From Candidatus Doudnabacteria bacterium Gr01-1014_77 (lineage in GTDB: Bacteria; Patescibacteriota; Doudnabacteria; UBA920; VMFF01), in contig VMFF01000040.1 in NCBI GenBank assembly GCA_007375915.1, forward strand, positions 1-5,569: DNA of 5,569 bases, given 5' to 3'. Shown here piece after piece: positions 1-4,923 of the stretch. Below the pieces are notes generated by a model. That model did no database searches. It was not told the origin of the DNA and saw only the letters and a program-made list of their open reading frames with translations. The position numbers and the translations under genes were made by a program. The stretch's first letter is position 1, and every line of letters begins with the position of its first letter.

Positions 1-82
1 CAATTTCGTTTCCTGCCATTGCTTTGCCTTTGGTATGACCGCGGTGATGTTTGCGGTGTTTAAGTTTTTTAGGAATCATCAT
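1..82 (-). CDS. rplP: 50S ribosomal protein L16, N-terminal fragment
   Basis: The first 27 codons of L16 run off the left edge of the window. The visible residues begin MMIPKKLKHRKHHRGHTKGK, matching the basic N-terminus of bacterial L16 (M-L-x-P-K-R-x-K-y-R-K pattern). L16 sits in the 50S subunit near the A-site tRNA and is a late-assembly protein. There are two adjacent ATGs (82-80 and 79-77). I chose the first because it puts Pro at position 4, as in the family. The gene lies 13 nt after the rpsC stop, in the normal S10-operon position. No Shine-Dalgarno sequence is visible; the bases before the start are an A/T-rich ATAAATAT. Only the N-terminus can be judged, but position and motif together make the call firm. 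Confidence 0.93.
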   Translation of the reverse strand, partial: MMIPKKLKHRKHHRGHTKGKAMAGNEI

Positions 83-95
83 ATATTTATGTAAG

Positions 96-788
96 TTACT
101 TTACTTCTCTCTTTGGTCTAAATGCTGGTCTTGGTGCTTCTGCTGTATTTACTTTCTCAAAAACCTCACCTTTGTTAATCCAGACTTTTACACCAACTGT
201 TCCGTAAGTTGTAAATGCTGTTGCTTTTGCAAAATCAATGTTCGCTCTAAGTGTGTGCAAAGGAAGTTTTCCTTGAGAGAGCCATTCTGTACGAGCGATT
301 TCAGCTCCACCCAAACGTCCACCAGTTGCAATCTTAACACCCTTTGCTCCTGCGTTCATGATCTGTTCTATTGATTGTTTCATTAATCTTCTGTAAGAAA
401 CACGCTTCTCTAAAGAATCTGCAATGTTTTGAGCAATAACAGCTGCTTGAAGGTTGATATCTCTTACTTCTTCGATGTTTACTTTAACGTCTTTCTTTAA
501 TCCAATCTTTGCTTTCAATTTCTTCTTTAAATCTTCAATTCCATTACCACCTTTACCGATTATCATTCCTGGCTTTGTTGATTTGATGATTACTGTAACT
601 CCACCATCGTTTAAGCGTTCAATATCAATTCTAACCAAGCCTGCTTTTTTCAAGAGGGTATTTAAATATTCACGAATGCGTACATCTTCACGCAATGTTT
701 GCGCAAAGTGATTCTTGGAAAACCATCTGGACTTCCAAGTCTCAGTAATGTTCATTCTTAAGCTTGTTGGGGAAATTTTATGTCCCAT
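96..788 (-). CDS. rpsC: 30S ribosomal protein S3
   Basis: S3 is a 30S head protein at the mRNA entry site. The product is 230 aa, against 233 in E. coli. Residues 1-12 carry the standard MGHKISP-type start. A type-2 KH domain follows, with its GxxG loop visible as IGKGG at residues 77-81. The C-terminal domain includes GRLGGAEIARTEW (157-169), PLHTLRANIDFA (176-187) and TYGTVGVKVWI (194-204). The basic residues R133, R134 and K137 align with the E. coli R131/R132/K135 cluster implicated in mRNA unwinding at the entry channel. The gene lies 10 nt after the rplV stop and 13 nt before rplP, so it is co-transcribed with both. The start is preceded by AGAAATAT, with no Shine-Dalgarno match. The last 20 residues are a Pro/Arg/Lys-rich tail of ordinary type. 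Stop is TAA. Confidence 0.99.
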   Translation of the reverse strand: MGHKISPTSLRMNITETWKSRWFSKNHFAQTLREDVRIREYLNTLLKKAGLVRIDIERLNDGGVTVIIKSTKPGMIIGKGGNGIEDLKKKLKAKIGLKKDVKVNIEEVRDINLQAAVIAQNIADSLEKRVSYRRLMKQSIEQIMNAGAKGVKIATGGRLGGAEIARTEWLSQGKLPLHTLRANIDFAKATAFTTYGTVGVKVWINKGEVFEKVNTAEAPRPAFRPKREVK

Positions 789-798
789 ATATTTCTAA

Positions 799-1377
799 TT
801 AAACTCCGCTCTTTCTATTAAATAGTCTACGCTTTTGGGTAACAGTACTCTTTTTAATATCCTGTTCCCCTTTATCAACTTGATTACGTGTTGTTGGCTT
901 GTTAGCCTCTTCTGATAGTTCTTCTTTAGAAGTCTTAGCTTCTGTAGGTTTTTCTTCTTTTACTTTCTTTTCAAATCCTAATCCTGCAATGCTGTGTTTT
1001 GCTTTACCAGCTCTTTCTTCTAAAAGAACATTATTATGACTGACAGGTTTTCTTAATTCAGATGCGCGACCTTGTGCTCTTGGCATGTAGCGCTTTAACT
1101 TTGGTCCGCCATCTACTGTAATAGTCTTGATGAACAAACTTTCTTTCTTTAAATTGAAATTGTTAGAACCGTTTGAAATCGCTGATTTAATAACATCGGC
1201 AATGACTGCAGAAGCTTTCTTGCTTACAAAACGAAGCTGAACTAAAGCATCCAAAGCATACATGTTTTTTACAAGGTTAGTAACCAAGCGTGCTTTGCGT
1301 GGACTAATTCTTACAAAACGAGCGTGTGCTTCAGCTGTTTTAACGATATTCTTTTTTTCTGTAGTCTTCTTTGCCAT
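799..1377 (-). CDS. rplV: 50S ribosomal protein L22 with long charged C-terminal tail
   Basis: L22 binds several 23S rRNA domains, and its extended beta-hairpin lines the peptide exit tunnel. The core spans about residues 18-122: HARFVRISPRKARLV near the start, VDGGPKLKRYMPRAQGRAS for the tunnel hairpin (88-106), and a SHNNVLLEER ending. The protein has 192 aa, against 110 in E. coli. A lysine-rich N-terminus adds about 10 residues. The main extra is a roughly 70-residue tail (123-192) that is low-complexity and rich in Lys, Glu, Thr and Ser, and ends in a basic KRRLFNRKSGV. Tails of this kind are, from memory, frequent on Patescibacterial L22 proteins; I infer that affiliation and did not test it. 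The frame is continuous into the tail with no sign of frameshift. The gene sits 16 nt after the rpsS stop and 10 nt before rpsC. The start context is TTTAATATAT, with no Shine-Dalgarno sequence. Confidence 0.98.
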   Translation of the reverse strand: MAKKTTEKKNIVKTAEAHARFVRISPRKARLVTNLVKNMYALDALVQLRFVSKKASAVIADVIKSAISNGSNNFNLKKESLFIKTITVDGGPKLKRYMPRAQGRASELRKPVSHNNVLLEERAGKAKHSIAGLGFEKKVKEEKPTEAKTSKEELSEEANKPTTRNQVDKGEQDIKKSTVTQKRRLFNRKSGV

Positions 1378-1393
1378 ATATATTAAATATCAG

Positions 1394-1723
1394 TTATTTT
1401 TTCTCTGGTTCTTTTACTGCTTGCATCTTTGCTTTTTCTGCTTGAGCTGCTGCTGCTTCCTGTTCTTTTGCCATCTTACCACCATGTCTGAAGAATTTAC
1501 GTGTAGGAGAAAACTCACCGAGTTTGTGTCCTACCATATTTTCTGTAACAAAGACTGGTACATGGGTTTTTCCGTTATGTACTTCAAAAGTAAAGCCGAC
1601 CATTTCTGGGAAAATAGTTGATTCACGAGACCAGGTCTTGAACTTAGATCCAGGTTTTGCACCTACTAATCTTTTCAAGATTCTTTCGTCAATGTATGCG
1701 CCTTTTTTAAGTGAACGTGACAT
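1394..1723 (-). CDS. rpsS: 30S ribosomal protein S19 with alanine/lysine-rich tail
   Basis: S19 is a 30S head protein that pairs with S13 near the A-site finger. The protein has 109 aa, against 92 in E. coli. It starts MSRSLKKGAYID and has the family core TWSRESTIFPEMVG (30-43), VHNGKTHVPVFVT (48-60) and MVGHKLGEFSPTR (63-75). Residues from about 84 onward form a non-family tail rich in Ala, Gln, Glu and Lys that is likely helical or disordered. The ATG lies one base after the rplB stop (TAATATG), so its translation is probably coupled to rplB by re-initiation. The purine-rich AAGAGAAGA stretch upstream encodes the rplB C-terminus and is too far from the ATG to be a convincing ribosome binding site. 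Stop is TAA, 16 nt before rplV. Confidence 0.99.
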   Translation of the reverse strand: MSRSLKKGAYIDERILKRLVGAKPGSKFKTWSRESTIFPEMVGFTFEVHNGKTHVPVFVTENMVGHKLGEFSPTRKFFRHGGKMAKEQEAAAAQAEKAKMQAVKEPEKK

Positions 1724-1724
1724 A

Positions 1725-2561
1725 TTATTGGTATCTTCTCTTAACTATAAACTTGGAGCTTGGCTTTTTCTTGTCTCTTGTTCTAACACCCAAAGCATGT
1801 TTACCCCATGGGGTCTTTGGATATTTCATACCGATTGGGTTATGACCTTCTCCTCCACCGTGTGGGTGGTCTACAGGGTTCATTGCTTTACCTCTGACAG
1901 TCGGTCTTCTACCCATTAATCTAACTCTTCCTGCTTTTCCAATTCTTACATTCATCCAATCAGTGTTTGAAACCTGTCCCATTGTTGCCATGCTGTTTTC
2001 AGAAACCTTACGGATTTCTCCGCTTGGCATTTTCAATAAAGCATATCCATCTTCAACTGTTTGTAAAATTGCGTAACTACCTGCGCTTCTTGCAACTGCT
2101 CCCTTTTTTCCAGGAATGAGTTCAACATCGTGTACAAAAGATCCTGCAGGAATGTGTTTAATCAACATTCTGTTGCCTAGCTGTGGTTCTGCTTTTGCTG
2201 ATGTAATAACCATCTGACCAACTTTCAAACCGTGTGGTGTGATTATGAATCTCTTTTCTCCGTCTTTGTATGAAAGCAGGGAAAGGAAAGAAGATCTGCC
2301 CGGTGCGTATTCAACGCTTAATACCTTTGCTGGTATATCCATCTTGTCAGCACGGGAGTAATCAACAACACGAATGATTTTCTTGAAACCACCACCTCTG
2401 TGTCTAACTGTAATCTTACCGGAGAAGTTTCTTCCACCACTCTTTGATTTTGAAATCATCAAATTCTTAGGAGTTTTTGCGCTCTTGTTCAAAACAGAGT
2501 AATCAGTTACTGAGTGAATTCTTCTACCGTTGCTAGTTGGTTTGTAGAGTTTAACTGCCAT
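1725..2561 (-). CDS. rplB: 50S ribosomal protein L2
   Basis: L2 is a universally conserved 50S protein that binds 23S rRNA domain IV, supports subunit association and is needed for peptidyl-transferase activity. The protein has 278 aa, against 273 in E. coli. It shows SGGRNFSGKITVRHRGGGFK at about residues 41-60 in the OB-fold domain. The SH3-like domain follows, and then the hallmark NPVDHPHGGGEGHNPIG from residue 228. H232 corresponds to the E. coli His229 linked to peptidyl transfer. The C-terminus is basic (KFIVKRRYQ). The gene starts 21 nt after the rplW stop and ends one base before rpsS. The start is preceded by AAAGAAT, at best a very weak ribosome binding site. Nothing in the protein departs from the family. 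Stop is TAA. Confidence 0.99.
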   Translation of the reverse strand: MAVKLYKPTSNGRRIHSVTDYSVLNKSAKTPKNLMISKSKSGGRNFSGKITVRHRGGGFKKIIRVVDYSRADKMDIPAKVLSVEYAPGRSSFLSLLSYKDGEKRFIITPHGLKVGQMVITSAKAEPQLGNRMLIKHIPAGSFVHDVELIPGKKGAVARSAGSYAILQTVEDGYALLKMPSGEIRKVSENSMATMGQVSNTDWMNVRIGKAGRVRLMGRRPTVRGKAMNPVDHPHGGGEGHNPIGMKYPKTPWGKHALGVRTRDKKKPSSKFIVKRRYQ

Positions 2562-2582
2562 ATTCTTTAAGTTATCTTAGGC

Positions 2583-2963
2583 TTAATTAGCCTGAGCAAT
2601 TGTGTTTCCTGGTTTTAATGTTACAATTGCTTTTTTCCAGTCAGATGTTCTACCAGCGATTCTTCCGCGGTTAACTGTCTTACCCTTTACTGTAATTATA
2701 TTTACTCTCAAAACTTTAACATCATATACTTTCTCAACTGCATTTCTAACTGAAATCTTGTTTGCTTTCTTGTTAACTTTAAAAGCATACTGGCCTTTTG
2801 CCATTCCTTTGAAGCTTTTTTCTGTAACCAAAGGCTTAACTAAAATCTTGTAAGCATCACCGGTGTCTTCTTTGGACTTTGCTTTGGTTTCAGACACTTT
2901 CAAATCAGCCGTCTCTGGCTTCTTTTCTTCTTTTTCAGTTTTATCTTTTCCAAATATTGCCAT
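2583..2963 (-). CDS. rplW: 50S ribosomal protein L23 with charged N-terminal extension
   Basis: L23 sits at the exit of the 50S peptide tunnel and is the docking site for trigger factor and SRP. The protein has 126 aa, against 100 in E. coli. The core begins near residue 38 (YKILVKPLVTEKS) and ends with a GRTSDWKKAIVTLKPG motif typical of the family. E48 aligns with E. coli Glu18, the trigger-factor contact. Residues 1-37 are an added Lys/Glu/Asp-rich segment starting MAIFGKDKTEKEEK, probably disordered. The ATG is supported by the compact spacing (10 nt after the rplD stop). A start inside the core would delete conserved residues, and no other ATG lies in the extension. There is no Shine-Dalgarno sequence (TTTAAAAGCA before ATG). 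The TAA stop falls in a weak 5-bp inverted repeat. Confidence 0.98.
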   Translation of the reverse strand: MAIFGKDKTEKEEKKPETADLKVSETKAKSKEDTGDAYKILVKPLVTEKSFKGMAKGQYAFKVNKKANKISVRNAVEKVYDVKVLRVNIITVKGKTVNRGRIAGRTSDWKKAIVTLKPGNTIAQAN

Positions 2964-2973
2964 TGCTTTTAAA

Positions 2974-3615
2974 TTACTTTAAGTAAGTCTTCTCAATTAT
3001 TGGTAATGATGCTTGTGATGTAATAACTGCATCTGAATTCATGATATCAACAACGTTTAAGCTGTTTGCAAAGATTACCTTTACGTTCTTTAAGTTTCTT
3101 GCTGATTTAACAATTCCTTCTTCATTCTTTGGAATGACTACTAGGAACTTCTTTGCAGTCTTTGATATATTCTTTGAAATCTTGCTTAACCAGGCGCTCA
3201 TTTCCTTAGTCTTTGGGGTTTTCATTTCTAATTCAGAGAAAACTAAGAAATTGTTTTCAGAAGCTTTGTCTGACAATGTCATGTACAATGCTTTTCTCCA
3301 TTGCTTCTGGTTCATCTTTAATTCATGGTTTCTGTTTGCGCGTGGTCCAAAAGTAATACCACCGTGTCTCCAGATTGGAGATCTGATGGATCCAGCTCTA
3401 GCATTACCAGTCCCCTTTTGTTTCCATGGTTTCTTTCCACCACCACGAACTTCTCCGCGAGTCTTTGTGTTTGCAGAACCTTGGCGTGCGTTAGCTAACT
3501 GAATTCTTACTGCTAACTGAATTAATTCAACAACTGGTGTAATTTCAAAAATCTTTGGATTTAATTCCAATTCTCCTGCTTGTTCTAGTTTCTGATTGTA
3601 TACTGTAGTCTTCAT
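2974..3615 (-). CDS. rplD: 50S ribosomal protein L4
   Basis: L4 binds 23S rRNA domain I, and its long loop reaches the exit-tunnel constriction next to L22. The protein has 213 aa, against 201 in E. coli. The tunnel loop is clear: RGGGKKPWKQKGTGNARAGS at 57-76, followed by SPIWRHGGITFGPR (79-92). The C-terminal half has the Rossmann-like globular domain (FLVVIPKNEE, VIFANSLNVVDIMNSD) and ends in IIEKTYLK. In E. coli L4 is also the autogenous repressor of the S10 operon, acting on a leader before rpsJ. Here that leader is too short for such a structure, and the only long structured region is between rpsJ and rplC. The ATG is 3 nt after the rplC stop (TAGCATATG), suggesting translational coupling. 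A purine-rich AAGAAGAAA about 8 nt upstream encodes the L3 C-terminus and could act as a weak ribosome binding site. Stop is TAA. Confidence 0.98.
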   Translation of the reverse strand: MKTTVYNQKLEQAGELELNPKIFEITPVVELIQLAVRIQLANARQGSANTKTRGEVRGGGKKPWKQKGTGNARAGSIRSPIWRHGGITFGPRANRNHELKMNQKQWRKALYMTLSDKASENNFLVFSELEMKTPKTKEMSAWLSKISKNISKTAKKFLVVIPKNEEGIVKSARNLKNVKVIFANSLNVVDIMNSDAVITSQASLPIIEKTYLK

Positions 3616-3618
3616 ATG

Positions 3619-4275
3619 CTATTTCTTCTTTTCTTTCTTTTCTGTTCTCTTAACTTCCAAATCCTTGATCTTTCCTGTTGAAACAATTTCAACAAGACCG
3701 TTTCTGTGTCCAGGAACAGCGCCTTTTACAGCAATCAAACTTCTCTTTGGATCAATATCAACGATTTGTAAGTTTTTAACAGTAACACCAACGCCACCCA
3801 TTCTTCCTGCCATTCTTAAACCTTTTCTAACGTGTTGTGGGAAACGTTGACCAATGGAACCAACAGCGCGTGGCTTGTCATGTCCGTGAGATGCAGGCAT
3901 ACCACCAAAACCGTGCCTCTTAACTGCACCAGCAAAACCACGGCCTTTCATAATGCCGGTTACGGAAACCATCTCGCCTACTTGGAAATCAGCAATATCG
4001 ATTTTCTTACCAACTTCAAACTGAGCAAGATCTTTAACTTTAAACTCTTTCAAAACAGCAAAATTGCCCAAACCCTTAAAATGGCCGGCCAATGCTTTTG
4101 AGTGATTCTTCTTTTTTCCATATCCAACCTGAACTGCTTCGTATTTATCCTTTTCCTTGTTCTTTATCTGGGTAACAACAACAGGACCAGCATGAAGAAT
4201 GGTAACTGGAATAGCTAAACCTGATTCCAGGAAGTGAGAAGACATATTTAGTTTTTTTGCTATTGTGAACTTCAT
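3619..4275 (-). CDS. rplC: 50S ribosomal protein L3
   Basis: L3 is one of the two proteins that start 50S assembly and reaches toward the peptidyl-transferase centre. I start it at 4275 (MKFTIAKKLNMSSHF), giving 218 aa against 209 in E. coli, because the family begins with a short M-K/I-x-x-x-x-K-K-L-x-M segment. The frame stays open to an ATG at 4329, but those 18 extra codons fall inside the upstream hairpin and do not resemble L3. The signature GRGFAGAVKRHGF lies at 111-123 and SHGHDKPRAVGSIGQ at 129-143. Q143 aligns with the glutamine methylated by PrmB in E. coli. The tail from 202 is Lys/Glu-rich. The gene follows a 239-nt structured gap after rpsJ and ends 3 nt before rplD. There is no Shine-Dalgarno sequence (TTTAAAACA before ATG). 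Stop is TAG. Confidence 0.98.
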   Translation of the reverse strand: MKFTIAKKLNMSSHFLESGLAIPVTILHAGPVVVTQIKNKEKDKYEAVQVGYGKKKNHSKALAGHFKGLGNFAVLKEFKVKDLAQFEVGKKIDIADFQVGEMVSVTGIMKGRGFAGAVKRHGFGGMPASHGHDKPRAVGSIGQRFPQHVRKGLRMAGRMGGVGVTVKNLQIVDIDPKRSLIAVKGAVPGHRNGLVEIVSTGKIKDLEVKRTEKKEKKK

Positions 4276-4285
4276 TGTTTTAAAC

Positions 4286-4362
4286 AAAAAACCAAGACGA
4301 GCCACTTGGCCGGAGATATTAATTATCATTAATTCTCGGCAAACGAACCGTCTTGGTTCTTT
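4286..4362 (-). terminator. Long terminator-like hairpin before rplC, possible attenuator
   Basis: On the minus strand a stem of 14 continuous pairs, including one G-U, joins AAAGAACCAAGACG (4349-4362) to CGTCTTGGTTTTTT (4286-4299). The 3' arm ends in six T residues and lies about 11 nt upstream of the rplC ATG. Inside it, 4309-4312 pairs with 4337-4340, 4314-4316 with 4334-4336, and 4318-4323 with 4328-4333 around a GATA loop, with single-base bulges. The T run lies mostly within the stem, so it is not a textbook terminator, and a complete stop here would cut off an essential operon. A partial terminator, a protein-binding operator or an RNase III-type processing site are all possible. A smaller stem (GAACC/GGTTC, 4345-4359) excludes this fold. 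Confidence 0.5.
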
Positions 4363-4382
4363 AAAAGTGTTTTCGTTGTGAT

Positions 4383-4399
4383 GCAGCTTTTTAAGCTGC
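4383..4399 (-). repeat. Perfect 7-bp inverted repeat (GCAGCTT/AAGCTGC)
   Basis: GCAGCTT and AAGCTGC are separated by three A residues on the transcribed strand, forming a perfect 7-bp stem with a 3-nt loop. It sits in the middle of the rpsJ-rplC gap. Upstream on the RNA is AACTTTCCCC and downstream is ATCACAACG, so there is no U-tract and it is not a terminator. It is probably one stem of a larger leader fold. Confidence 0.5.
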
Positions 4400-4443
4400 G
4401 GGGAAAGTTTTTAATCTTCTCTTTAGAGTTTTGTTGGTTCAGA

Positions 4444-4463
4444 AGTTATCCTTATTAGGAACT
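4444..4463 (-). repeat. 7-bp bulged inverted repeat
   Basis: On the transcribed strand AGTTCCT pairs with AGG-AACT around an AATA loop, with a two-base AT bulge on the 3' side. It lies roughly 50 nt after the rpsJ stop and is the second of the stems in the rpsJ-rplC gap. No U-tract follows, so a terminator is unlikely. Confidence 0.35.
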
Positions 4464-4514
4464 ATTCTGTAACAACTCGCTCTATTTTGTTTTGGGCTAT
4501 TATGCCCCGACAAT

Positions 4515-4832
4515 CTAATTCATCTTTATCTCAACATCTACTCCAGCTGGAAGATTCAAATTTGTTAATGAATCTACTGTTTTAGGTGTTGGATCTGTAA
4601 TATCAATTAATCTTTTATGAACACGCATTTCAAACTGTTCTCGGCTATCCTTGTGCACAAAAGTTGAACGAAGTACTGTGTACTTGGTTTTTTCAGTTGG
4701 CAAAGGAATAGGACCGGTGATAGTTGCTCCGCTTCTCTTTGCGGTGTCTACAATCTGTTTTGCAGACTGATCAATCAATTTGTGGTCGTATGCTTTGATC
4801 TTTATTCTGATCTTGCTTTTAGAAGCGTCCAT
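4515..4832 (-). CDS. rpsJ: 30S ribosomal protein S10 (NusE)
   Basis: S10 is a 30S head protein and, as NusE, a transcription antitermination partner of NusB in many bacteria. The protein has 105 aa, against 103 in E. coli. It shows IRIKIKAYDHKLIDQSA (8-24), the loop motif GPIPLPTEKTKYTVLRSTF (40-58) and HKDSREQFEMRVHKRLIDI (60-78). It ends LPAGVDVEIKMN. It is the first gene of the S10 operon here and has its own strong promoter about 45 nt upstream. The predicted leader of about 38 nt is far shorter than the L4-responsive leader of E. coli. The start is preceded by CACAGCAAAA, with no Shine-Dalgarno sequence. Stop is TAG, followed by a structured gap before rplC. Confidence 0.99.
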   Translation of the reverse strand: MDASKSKIRIKIKAYDHKLIDQSAKQIVDTAKRSGATITGPIPLPTEKTKYTVLRSTFVHKDSREQFEMRVHKRLIDITDPTPKTVDSLTNLNLPAGVDVEIKMN

Positions 4833-4877
4833 TTTTGCTGTGTTAAGTTGCGGGATTAGTTGATTAATTACTTGCTT

Positions 4878-4906
4878 ATTTTAAACTAAAGGCTCAGTTT
4901 TGTCAA
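4878..4906 (-). promoter_or_regulatory. Strong sigma70-type promoter for the S10 operon
   Basis: On the minus strand a perfect -35 box TTGACA (4906-4901) is followed by a 17-nt spacer and a -10 box TAAAAT (4883-4878), one base from TATAAT. An A/T run (AATTTTTT) just upstream of the -35 box could act as an UP element. The predicted start site is near 4871, which would leave a leader of about 38 nt before the rpsJ ATG. The -35 box begins 17 nt after the stop of the preceding small gene, so the S10 operon can be transcribed independently of tuf. Confidence 0.85.
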
Positions 4907-4923
4907 AGGGGCAAAAAATTGCT

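Larger units (their letters stand above)
4276..4514 (-). promoter_or_regulatory. Structured 239-nt rpsJ-rplC intergenic region, candidate attenuator/operator
   Basis: This is by far the longest gap within the S10 operon here; the other rplC-to-rplP gaps are 1-21 nt. It contains no family-like reading frame. On the transcribed (minus) strand it can form, in order, a 4-bp hairpin just after the rpsJ stop (4494-4507), a 7-bp bulged hairpin (4444-4463), a perfect 7-bp hairpin (4383-4399) and a long terminator-like hairpin (about 4286-4362) ending just before rplC. The sequence GAACCAA occurs twice (4434-4440 and 4353-4359), and both copies could pair with the TTGGTT of the last hairpin. I infer a cis-acting RNA that tunes expression of rplC and later genes relative to rpsJ. 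No known leader family was recognised. Confidence 0.5.

Noticed and set aside
2579..2593. AGGCT/AGCCT inverted repeat spanning the rplW stop codon
   Set aside because: It has only 5 bp and no U-tract, and mostly consists of coding and stop sequence, so it is probably chance.
3041..3502. Long plus-strand open frame (153 codons) opposite rplD
   Set aside because: It is fully antisense to a conserved ribosomal gene, its translation is hydrophobic and Phe-rich as expected from reverse-complemented Lys codons, and it has no independent signals. Other plus-strand frames (for example 1524-1919 and 51-374) fail for the same reason.
4276..4329. Upstream ATG at 4329 in frame with rplC, adding 18 residues
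   Set aside because: The added residues do not resemble L3, the ATG lies in the apical part of a hairpin, and the family begins at the MKF-type start at 4275.
4448..4475. Possible internal promoter for rplC (TTGTTA, 16 nt, AAGGAT on the minus strand)
   Set aside because: The -10 box matches the consensus poorly and the spacing is not ideal, so it is not distinguishable from AT-rich background.
4494..4507. GGGC/GCCC hairpin just after the rpsJ stop as a terminator
   Set aside because: The stem has only 4 bp and is followed by AAAACAAAA on the transcribed strand, with no U-tract.
4909..4922. GCAA/TTGC hairpin with T run after the small gene as a terminator
   Set aside because: The stem has 4 bp and the T run is in the loop and stem, so it would not terminate efficiently.
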